The notes under the pieces are model-generated. The model saw only the letters and a list, made by a program, of their open reading frames with translations. It made no database searches and was not told the DNA's origin. From Mycolicibacterium rhodesiae JS60 (GTDB lineage: Bacteria > Actinomycetota > Actinomycetes > Mycobacteriales > Mycobacteriaceae), in NCBI GenBank assembly GCA_000230935.2, contig AGIQ01000003.1:806001-870000 (forward strand): a stretch of 64,000 nucleotides of DNA. The letters are read 5' to 3'. This document shows positions 57,705 through 64,000 of the stretch, piece after piece; positions within the stretch are counted from its first letter, which is position 1; every line of letters starts with the position of its first letter. The position numbers were made by a program, and so were the translations under genes.

Positions 57705-58511
57705 CTACCGCGCGCTCATCCGGATACCAATAGCGGTGACCACCACGTTCACCACAAACAACGCCATGAACGCATACACCACCGTCTCGTTGACCGCATT
57801 ACCCACCGCCTTGGCCCCACCCCCGGTAATCGTCAACCCCCGATAACACGCCACCAACCCCGCAATCAACCCGAACAGCGCCGCCTTCACACACGAGATG
57901 ATCACCTCAGGCACCCCGGTCAACAACGTGATCCCCGCCGCGAACGCACCGGGATTCACATCCTGAACAAACACCGAGAACACATACCCACCCAAAATCC
58001 CGATGATCACCACCAAGCTATTCAGCAGCAACGCCACCAACCCCGAAGCCAGCATCCGCGGAGTCACCAACCGCTGCACCGGATTAATCCCCAACACTTC
58101 CATCGCGTCGATCTCTTCACGAATCGTGCGCGACCCCAAATCCGCACACATCGCCGTCGCACCGGCACCGGCCACGATCAACACCGTCACCAACGGACCC
58201 ACCTGCGTCACCGCACCAAACGCAGCACCCGCACCCGACAAATCCGCAGCACCCAACTCCCGCAACAAAATATTGAGCGTAAAACTCACCAACACCGTGA
58301 ACGGAATCGCCACCAACAACGTCGGCGCCAACGACACCCGCGCCACAAACCACGACTGCTCCAAAAACTCCCGCCACTGAAACGGCTTCCGAAACACAAA
58401 CCGCACCGCATCAGCCGACATCGCAAACAAACCACCAATAGCCTGCATCGGGCCTGCCGCACTCTTCAGCGATATGCCCGTCGACCACCGATCCGGTCCC
58501 TTACCTGCCAT
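57705..58511 (-). CDS. YrbEA permease of the Mce importer
   Basis: This 268-aa MlaE-family permease has the conserved ADLGSRTIREEIDAMEVLGINPVQRLVTPR motif region and five to six hydrophobic segments. Its ATG at 58511 lies 11 bp inside the end of the thiolase gene, coupling Mce import to the catabolic genes upstream. The coding strand here is unusually rich in G and T at third positions (GGT, TTG, GTG), unlike its C-ending neighbours. Confidence 0.93.
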   Translation of the reverse strand: MAGKGPDRWSTGISLKSAAGPMQAIGGLFAMSADAVRFVFRKPFQWREFLEQSWFVARVSLAPTLLVAIPFTVLVSFTLNILLRELGAADLSGAGAAFGAVTQVGPLVTVLIVAGAGATAMCADLGSRTIREEIDAMEVLGINPVQRLVTPRMLASGLVALLLNSLVVIIGILGGYVFSVFVQDVNPGAFAAGITLLTGVPEVIISCVKAALFGLIAGLVACYRGLTITGGGAKAVGNAVNETVVYAFMALFVVNVVVTAIGIRMSAR

Positions 58512-59670
58512 CGGTACCCGGTCCTTCCAGAATCGTCACCGCGGACACTGCCGTCGGCCCACCAATGTTGTGGGCCAGCCCGATTCGGGCACCGTCCACC
58601 TGGTTTCTCGCCTCGCCACGGAGTTGTTCGAAAAGCTCCACGCACTGCGCCACTCCGGTGGCACCGGGCGGATGCCCCTTGGCCTTTAGGCCCCCGCTGG
58701 GATTCACCGGCAGTGCTCCGCCAACACAAGTCACCTCGGCCTCCATCAATTTGTAGGCCTCCGCAGGTTCGGCGAAGCCGAGATCTTCATAGCTGATCAG
58801 CTCGATACCGGTGAAGAAATCGTGAACTTCAGCCACATCGATATCCGCAGGCCCCAAACCTGCCATACTGAACGCTCTTTTGGCCGCCCGAACCGTCGCG
58901 GGGAATGTCGCCAAGTCGGCCTTGTGCTGATGCATAACCGAGTCCAAGCCAAGGCCCACTCCCCGGATCCATACCGGCCGGTCGGTATAGCGATCCACCA
59001 CATCTTCGGACGCGAGTAAAAGCGCTGCGGCACCGTCACTTTGGGGTGCACAGTCGTACACGCCGAACGGTGTCACCACCGTCGGAGCGGCGAGCACCTC
59101 TTCGAGGGTCACCTCGAAACGCAACCGCGCCTTCGGATTGGACACACCGTGCCGATGGTTCTTCACCGCGACCATCGCCATGTGCTCACGGGTGGCGGGA
59201 GTTTCGTGCAAATAACGCGCAACGTGAAGTGCGAAACCGGCGGGCGCAACCAATCCCAGCGGATAATCCCACGCCATATCGCGGGCCATTGCCTCCCACT
59301 CCCACAGCAATTGCTTGGAAGCGGTTTCGCGCAGCTTGTCCGCACCCATCACCAGAGCGACGTCGGCCGCACCGGAAGCAACGCCGTAGAGGGCGTTGCG
59401 GACCGCGTCATTGCCGGTGGCACAGGAGTTCTCGATCCGGGTGACCGGCAGGTCTGGCAGGCCGAGCGAATCGGCCAGGATGCCCGCCGGGAATCCGTCG
59501 GGAGTTCCCATGGCGCCGAACCACGCCGCATCGATGTCAGACTTCTTGACGCCCTTGTCAACACGCGCGGCGCACTCGGCGAATGCCATCGGGAGCAGGT
59601 CCTTCATGCCGAGTGCGAAATGCTCCCCGAACGCCGTCATGCCGGCGCCCACTACTGCGACGCGCCTCAT
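58501..59670 (-). CDS. Thiolase (lipid-transfer/SCP-x type)
   Basis: This 389-aa thiolase starts at ATG 59670, overlapping the OB-fold protein stop (ATGA). It keeps the nucleophile (C83 in ENSCATGND), the His of EVHDFFTGIE and GGLKAKGHPPGATG. This is the SCP-x/lipid-transfer thiolase group; it differs from the Ltp2-type aldolases in retaining the Cys. It likely cleaves a beta-ketoacyl-CoA with CoA, with the adjoining OB-fold protein as partner. It overlaps yrbEA by 11 bp. Confidence 0.87.
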   Translation of the reverse strand: MRRVAVVGAGMTAFGEHFALGMKDLLPMAFAECAARVDKGVKKSDIDAAWFGAMGTPDGFPAGILADSLGLPDLPVTRIENSCATGNDAVRNALYGVASGAADVALVMGADKLRETASKQLLWEWEAMARDMAWDYPLGLVAPAGFALHVARYLHETPATREHMAMVAVKNHRHGVSNPKARLRFEVTLEEVLAAPTVVTPFGVYDCAPQSDGAAALLLASEDVVDRYTDRPVWIRGVGLGLDSVMHQHKADLATFPATVRAAKRAFSMAGLGPADIDVAEVHDFFTGIELISYEDLGFAEPAEAYKLMEAEVTCVGGALPVNPSGGLKAKGHPPGATGVAQCVELFEQLRGEARNQVDGARIGLAHNIGGPTAVSAVTILEGPGTDGR

Positions 59671-60878
59671 GCCGCGCCCCATGACCGGACAGACGGTTCG
59701 CGCCGGCCTGCGGTCTGATACGGCTCGAACGAATACCCGTAGTCGGGCACACCGGATCTCATCGCTACCCGGCGCAGTGTGAGCCGTCCGCGATCGCCGA
59801 TGCGTACCGTGCCCGCTTCGACACCGGTGACCTTCACCAGCGCGCGGACACCGACGTCGTCCAGTTCGACGAGCGCCAGCGAGTAGGGAGTGCGCAATCC
59901 CGGCACCGGAATGTGGACCGTCACTTCGGTGTACACCGTGCCCACCCGGGGCAGCGGCACCATCTCGTAGTCGGTGGCGAGCCGCCCGTCCTCATCGAGG
60001 CGATAGCGGGGCGGAAAGTCCAACTCGTCACTGCCACTGTGGCGGCCGGCCTCCCAGCGCACCTTGGCCTCGAAGGCCCGCTCGTAGGCAGCCAGCGAGA
60101 TCGGGATCTCGCGGCCCGCGACCACCTTGGTCTGCGGGCGGGGCCGAGCGGCCGGTTCGCGCCGGTACACCGGGGCATCGCCGCCGACCACGGTCACCCC
60201 GGACAGGCTGGCCTGCTCGACGGCCACCAGCGGACCGTTGGTGCGCGATTCGGCGAGTGCTGCCAATGCGAACAACCCGGCACTGGCCCCCATGGTCGGC
60301 AGCGTGGGCGGGTCACCGCCGCACAACTCGGCAGCACGGTCGTGATCGACCCCGGCCAGGGCGACCGGGGTGTCGAGCCAGGCCGCGGCAAGCGAGGCGA
60401 CCAGGCCGCGTTCGTGAAGCAATCGGGGGTCGCCGTAGTCGTGGACCGCCCCGCTGGCGTTGCGGGTGCGGACCGGAAGGCTGCGCGCCACGCGTGCGGC
60501 GGTGCGCACAGCCAGCCCGCTCTCCGCGGTCAGGATCGCCGCTGCCCCAGCGGGATCCAGATCGGCTCCGATGACCAGCGTGCGCGGCCGGGCCGAGCTG
60601 ACCGCGTCCAGCGTGGCCGGCGCTCCCCCGAGCCGCTCGTCGACCTCGAGTTCGGGATCGAGGCCCAGCCCCGCCAGGAGCACCGCGGCGTTGCTGCTCT
60701 CCAGCAACGGCAGGTCCCGGCTGACCAGCACGACCCGTTCGACGGCACCCCCGTCGGAAAGCGCCGCACGGCCCGCTTCAACAGCGAGTGTGATCGCGTC
60801 CTCGTCATCGCCAGAAATGCGATGTACATCACACCCCCACGAGGGTAGGTAGGTGCCAATAGCGATGAGGTGGGGCAT
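59667..60878 (-). CDS. Thiolase-like/OB-fold (DUF35-type) fusion protein
   Basis: This 403-aa protein starts at ATG 60878 (MPHLIAIGTYLPSWG). The N-terminal 220 residues look like a ketoacyl-synthase-III/HMG-CoA-synthase-type half without an obvious active-site Cys. The C-terminus (about 265-390) is an OB-fold of the DUF35 type (GTVYTEVTVHIPVPGLRTPY, LVKVTGVEAGTVRIGDRG) preceded by DELDFPPRY where other members have a Cys4 zinc ribbon; the cysteines are missing. DUF35 proteins bind thiolases or Ltp2-type aldolases and guide CoA substrates. It likely forms a complex with the thiolase whose gene it overlaps. Confidence 0.78.
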   Translation of the reverse strand: MPHLIAIGTYLPSWGCDVHRISGDDEDAITLAVEAGRAALSDGGAVERVVLVSRDLPLLESSNAAVLLAGLGLDPELEVDERLGGAPATLDAVSSARPRTLVIGADLDPAGAAAILTAESGLAVRTAARVARSLPVRTRNASGAVHDYGDPRLLHERGLVASLAAAWLDTPVALAGVDHDRAAELCGGDPPTLPTMGASAGLFALAALAESRTNGPLVAVEQASLSGVTVVGGDAPVYRREPAARPRPQTKVVAGREIPISLAAYERAFEAKVRWEAGRHSGSDELDFPPRYRLDEDGRLATDYEMVPLPRVGTVYTEVTVHIPVPGLRTPYSLALVELDDVGVRALVKVTGVEAGTVRIGDRGRLTLRRVAMRSGVPDYGYSFEPYQTAGRREPSVRSWGAA

Positions 60879-60895
60879 AGATTCTCCGGCGCGAC

Positions 60896-62101
60896 CTAGG
60901 TGACCGCGCCAGCGGTCTTGAGTTCGATGATGCGGTCCCAGTCCAGGCCGAGCTCTTCGAGGATCTCGTCGGTTTGCTCGGCGAATCCGGGCGCCGGCCC
61001 GGTCTGCGGCGCGGCGACGTCGAACTGCACCGGATTGGCGACGAGCTCCAATTCGCCTGCCTGCACGATGTATTCGTTGGCGCGGATCTGCGCATCCTTG
61101 GCCGCCTGCAGGGTGTCCTGCACCGGTGCCCACGGTCCCGCCAGCGTCGAGAACCGCTCGCTCCACTCGAGCAGCGGCCGCTTGGCCATCGCCTCGCGCA
61201 GGATCTCCACTGCTGTCGTGGTGTTCTCCGCGATCGATTCCGCGGTGGCGAACCGGGGATCGTCGGCCAACTCGCCGAGGTCCATGTGCTGGCACACGTC
61301 GGCCCAGAACTTGCCCGGCTGCATCATCACAAACGAGATGTAGCGGTTGTCTGCCGTCTCGTAGAGTCCGACCAGCGGGTTGATCGGCGAACCGTGCACG
61401 CCCGGCGGCGGCTGCACCATGAGCTGCTGAAGGTGTTGGGTCAGCGCCACTGTGTGGCCCATCGCCCACAGTCCACTGCCGAGCAGGGACACGTCGACGA
61501 CGGACGGTTCGCCGGTGCGCTCGCGCTGGAACAAGGCGGCCGCGATACCGCCGGCCAGGTTGGTACCCGAGATGGTGTCGCCGTAGGCAGGCCCCGGCGG
61601 GGCGATCATGCCCTCGATACCCGGCGGCGTGATGGTGGCGGCGGTACCGGCGCGGCACCAGAAGGCGGTCATGTCGTAGCCGCCCTTCACCGATTCTTCC
61701 CCGCGCGGCCCAAGTGCACTGCCGCGCGCATAGATGATCTTCGGGTTGACGGCCCGGATGTCATCGACGTCGATGCCGAACTTCGTGCGGTGTCCGGGCA
61801 GGAAGCTGGTCAGGAACACATCGGCGCGGCGAGCGAGTTCGAGCAGCACCTCTCGCCCCTCGGGCACGGACATGTCCAGCCCGATGCTGCGCTTACCCCG
61901 ATTGGCGTGCTCGATGTTCGGGTTGGGATCACCTTCGACCCGCAACGGGCCGGTCTGCCGCAATCCACGTTGGGGGTCGCCGGTCACTGCGTGCTCGACC
62001 TTGATGACGTCGGCGCCCCACTCACCGAGGACCGCGCCGCACGACGGGACAAAGCCGTACATCGCGACCTCGAGGACGCGAACCCCTTCCAGTGGCCTCA
62101 C
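60896..62101 (-). CDS. Class III CoA-transferase (CaiB/BaiF family)
   Basis: This 401-aa single-domain CoA-transferase starts at GTG 62101, overlapping the aldehyde dehydrogenase stop (GTGA). It has LEGVRVLEVAMYGFVPSCGAVLGEWGADVIKVE at the N-terminus, and the catalytic Asp is in GPAYGDTISG. It would form a CoA ester from the acid that the dehydrogenase makes (inference). The upstream aldehyde dehydrogenase and downstream thiolase support a route of aldehyde to acid to CoA ester to thiolysis. Confidence 0.87.
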   Translation of the reverse strand: MRPLEGVRVLEVAMYGFVPSCGAVLGEWGADVIKVEHAVTGDPQRGLRQTGPLRVEGDPNPNIEHANRGKRSIGLDMSVPEGREVLLELARRADVFLTSFLPGHRTKFGIDVDDIRAVNPKIIYARGSALGPRGEESVKGGYDMTAFWCRAGTAATITPPGIEGMIAPPGPAYGDTISGTNLAGGIAAALFQRERTGEPSVVDVSLLGSGLWAMGHTVALTQHLQQLMVQPPPGVHGSPINPLVGLYETADNRYISFVMMQPGKFWADVCQHMDLGELADDPRFATAESIAENTTTAVEILREAMAKRPLLEWSERFSTLAGPWAPVQDTLQAAKDAQIRANEYIVQAGELELVANPVQFDVAAPQTGPAPGFAEQTDEILEELGLDWDRIIELKTAGAVT

Positions 62102-63600
62102 GACACGACCGCCGCGAGAGTCTTGCGTTCGAGGAATTCCTCCAGGCCCGCCACGCCCATCTCCCGGCCGACACCGGACTGCTTGTAGCCACCGAAGGGA
62201 CTGTCTGGGCCGAAGTAGTTGCCGCCGTTGATCCCCATCGTGCCGGTGCGAATCCTGCGGGCGATCGCCAGCGCGCGGTCATGGCCGCCGAACACTCCCC
62301 CGGACAGGCCGTAGATGGAGTTGTTGGCGATCCGGACCGCGTCGTCGTCGTCTTCGTAGGTGAGAACGGCCAGCACGGGTCCGAAGATCTCCTCCTGCGC
62401 GAGCTCGCTGTCGGGGTCGACGTTGGTGAGCAGAGTCGGCTCGTAGAAGAAACCAGGGCCATCGACCTTCTTGCCGCCGGTGACGACGGTCGCGCCGGCG
62501 GCGACCGCGCGCTTGACCATGCCGTCGACCTTGTCGCGCTGGGTGTCGTTGATCAGCGGCCCCATGTAGGTGGCGGGGTCGGCCGGGTCGCCGTAGCGGA
62601 CCATGCCCATGAAGTTCTTCACCAGTTCGACGATCTCGTCGTGGTGCGTGCGGGGCACCAGAAGTCGAGTGGTGATCGCGCAGCCCTGACCGGCGTGCGA
62701 GCAGATCATGAACGCGGCCATCATGGCGCAGTTGTTGAAGTCGGCGTCGTCGAGCACGATCATCGCGGACTTGCCGCCGAGCTCCAGGAAGACCTTCTTG
62801 ATCGTGTCGCTGGCAGCGGCCATGATCTTGCGGCCGGTCGCGGTCGACCCGGTGAACGTCACGACATCCACGTCGGGACTCGTCGTCAGCGCGGCGCCGA
62901 CGGCGGGGTCGGTGGAGCTGATCACGTTGATCACGCCGGCCGGGATGTCGGTGTACTTCGCGATCACCTCGCCGAGCGCCAGGGTGGTCAGCGGGGTGTC
63001 CGGAGCGGCCTTGAGGACGACGGTGCAACCCGCGGCCAGCGACGGACCGAGCTTGGCCAGCGCCAGCTGGTTCGGATAGTTGTAGGCGATGATGGCGGCC
63101 ACCACACCGGCGGCTTCCTTCTCCACCCAGCGGTGGTGGCGCTGCCCACGGCTCTCGATCTCGCCGAGGTCCTCGCTCATCGGATAGGTCTTCAGCAGGT
63201 CGGCGTAGTAGCCGACGATCCGGATGGGGTCGTCGAGCTGGGCGCTCTCGGTCAATGCCTTGGTGGCGCCCACTTCGGCGATCGTCAGTGCACGCAATTC
63301 GTCGCTGTGGTCCACCAGCGCGGCGTGCAGCTGCTCGAGGCAGCGGATCCGCAGATCGACGTTGGTCGCCCACTCGGTGGTGTCGAAGGCGTTGCGGGCC
63401 GCGGCGATCGCGCGCTCGGCGTCGGCGACGTGCGCGTTGGGCGCGTAGCCGACCACTTCACCGTTTGCCGGATTGATCGACGGATACGTCTGCGCAGCCC
63501 CTACGAGCTGGCCGTCGATCAGCATCCGCCGCTCGGACACCTGTCCCCCGGCCGCTTGCTCGCCGCTCGCGATGGTTGCCGTCGCGTCCTGGGCAGGCAT
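62098..63600 (-). CDS. NAD(P)-dependent aldehyde dehydrogenase
   Basis: This 500-aa aldehyde dehydrogenase starts at ATG 63600, with GGAGGAG 6 bp upstream. The nucleophile is C307 in GQGCAITTR, and the general base Glu is in LELGGKS; NYPNQLALAKLGPSLAAGCTVVLK is the cofactor-binding part. It oxidises an aldehyde to an acid. It is the first gene of the long coupled run that ends with the mce genes. Its upstream region carries a GTTCTC-N7-GCGAAT element and other palindromes. Confidence 0.91.
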   Translation of the reverse strand: MPAQDATATIASGEQAAGGQVSERRMLIDGQLVGAAQTYPSINPANGEVVGYAPNAHVADAERAIAAARNAFDTTEWATNVDLRIRCLEQLHAALVDHSDELRALTIAEVGATKALTESAQLDDPIRIVGYYADLLKTYPMSEDLGEIESRGQRHHRWVEKEAAGVVAAIIAYNYPNQLALAKLGPSLAAGCTVVLKAAPDTPLTTLALGEVIAKYTDIPAGVINVISSTDPAVGAALTTSPDVDVVTFTGSTATGRKIMAAASDTIKKVFLELGGKSAMIVLDDADFNNCAMMAAFMICSHAGQGCAITTRLLVPRTHHDEIVELVKNFMGMVRYGDPADPATYMGPLINDTQRDKVDGMVKRAVAAGATVVTGGKKVDGPGFFYEPTLLTNVDPDSELAQEEIFGPVLAVLTYEDDDDAVRIANNSIYGLSGGVFGGHDRALAIARRIRTGTMGINGGNYFGPDSPFGGYKQSGVGREMGVAGLEEFLERKTLAAVVS

Positions 63601-63629
63601 CAGCAACTCCTCCGGTCGTGGATAACTCG

Positions 63630-63648
63630 GTTCTCATCTCCGGCGAAT
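63630..63648. promoter_or_regulatory. GTTCTC-N7-GCGAAT element upstream of ALDH/mce operon
   Basis: This matches the everted ATTCTC-N7-GAGAAT pattern of 41169, 46532 and 47477 at 10 of 12 arm positions, and lies 30 bp upstream of the aldehyde dehydrogenase start. If real, it would tie the mce operon to the same regulator. Confidence 0.35.
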
Positions 63649-63697
63649 CATACATTCGTCCCATGAGAACTCAAGCCGCGTTGGAGGAACATTCTGT

Positions 63698-63717
63698 CAT
63701 CGGACACGCGTCCGATG
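63698..63717. promoter_or_regulatory. CATCGGAC-N4-GTCCGATG palindrome
   Basis: Perfect 8-bp arms with a 4-bp centre, 98 bp upstream of the aldehyde dehydrogenase start and 201 bp upstream of the SDR start. It is a likely operator of a dimeric regulator not encoded in the window. Confidence 0.5.
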
Positions 63718-63917
63718 TGCTGGACTCTGTGGAGCATCTCCGCAGTTAGACAGATTGCGCCGAAGTGTCTTGCGAAATGGATCACACCGAGAGTAGCGTT
63801 CTCATATCAGAAAGGGAGATTCTTGAGATCCGAGATCCACTGGTTCGGCGACGCTACGGTGGGCGGACGCCGTAGTGAACGGTGTCGTCTCTTCTCCTAC
63901 CGCAACGGAGACCGTCC

Positions 63918-64000
63918 GTGAAGACGACATTGGTGACCGGCGGCGGTTCGGGGATCGGTGCGGCCGTGGCGGACCGGCTTCGCTCCGATGGCTATCACGT
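63918..64000 (+). CDS. SDR-family oxidoreductase, 5' part only
   Basis: The window ends inside this gene. GTG 63918, preceded by GGAG, opens MKTTLVTGGGSGIGAAVADR (reading the GTG as Met), the unmistakable TGxxxGIG start of a classical SDR. It is divergent from the aldehyde dehydrogenase/mce operon. Only 27 residues are visible, so nothing can be said about substrate. Confidence 0.75.
   Translation, partial: MKTTLVTGGGSGIGAAVADRLRSDGYH

Larger units (their letters stand above)
63607..63917. other. Divergent control region, ALDH/mce operon and SDR
   Basis: The 311-bp gap contains no supportable gene. It is rich in inverted repeats: GTTCTCAT (63630) with ATGAGAAC (63663), CGAAT-N5-ATTCG (63644-63658), a 20-bp near-palindrome at 63698, and CTACGG-N10-CCGTAG (63854-63875). 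It probably contains the promoter of the aldehyde dehydrogenase/mce operon and that of the SDR at 63918. Confidence 0.65.

Noticed and set aside
48973..58511. Assigning the mce operon to a numbered class (mce1, mce3, mce4).
   Set aside because: The flanking genes do not match the landmark genes I know for these loci, and a reliable phylogeny cannot be done by eye.
53..63600. Long opposite-strand open frames within most genes (for example 10655-13477 plus and 57006-58796 plus).
   Set aside because: They are antisense to clear protein families, have Arg/His/Gly-rich composition and arise from high GC content.

Overview
The window looks like chromosomal DNA from a mycobacterium, most likely an environmental Mycolicibacterium/Mycobacterium. 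The evidence is the high GC content, a complete yrbE/mce lipid-importer operon with Mce-associated membrane proteins, an OtsB1-type HAD/trehalose-phosphatase/GH65 triple-domain protein, an Acg-family protein, a mycofactocin-type dehydrogenase, several FadD ligases and P450s, and a DUF559 protein of a family common in mycobacteria. I saw no rRNA, tRNA, CRISPR array or insertion sequence.

Layout. (1) 53-5136: otsB1-like gene, then an acg-like gene with a DosR-like palindrome upstream. (2) 5160-10418 (minus): two Mce-associated membrane proteins, an acyl-CoA ligase, two small unknown proteins, a Bfd ferredoxin, a broken SnoaL-like gene and an SDR. (3) 10673-14491: a FadD3-like ligase and an amidohydrolase (minus), divergent from a SnoaL-like/TetR pair (plus). 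(4) 14498-24489 (minus): a nine-gene set of SDR, TetR, 3Fe-4S ferredoxin, P450, amidohydrolase, an M24 protein with all metal ligands, a second M24 protein that has lost most of them, an unusual crotonase and a tandem class III CoA-transferase. I know of no characterised pathway with this gene set. (5) 24788-26843 (plus): a P450 and a mycofactocin-type SDR. (6) 26895-35980 (minus): eight tightly coupled genes with mhpC, mhpA and mhpB, a KstD-like flavoprotein, an LLM flavoenzyme, an SDR, a cyclase-family hydrolase and a second meta-cleavage-type hydrolase, divergent from an IclR regulator. (7) 36992-43557: a second KstD-like flavoprotein, a DUF559 gene bracketed by two near-identical hairpins, and divergent fadD and enoyl-CoA hydratase/SnoaL/epimerase operons. 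(8) 43633-48452: small secreted proteins, a TetR, a P450 and an Mce-associated protein. (9) 48456-63600 (minus): one long coupled run from aldehyde dehydrogenase, CoA-transferase, thiolase-like/OB-fold protein and thiolase through yrbEA, yrbEB and mceA-F to a small secreted protein. A divergent SDR is cut by the right edge.

How it fits together. The content points to import of a hydrophobic substrate (Mce system), CoA activation (FadD ligases and CoA-transferases), oxidation (P450s, SDRs, KstD-like enzymes), ring cleavage (MhpABC) and thiolysis. The substrate or substrates cannot be read from sequence. Several of these operons share short palindromes built from GAGAAT/ATTCTC half-sites, in two arrangements (inverted with a 3-bp gap, everted with a 7-bp gap). 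This suggests one or more common regulators tying the Mce system to the catabolic genes.
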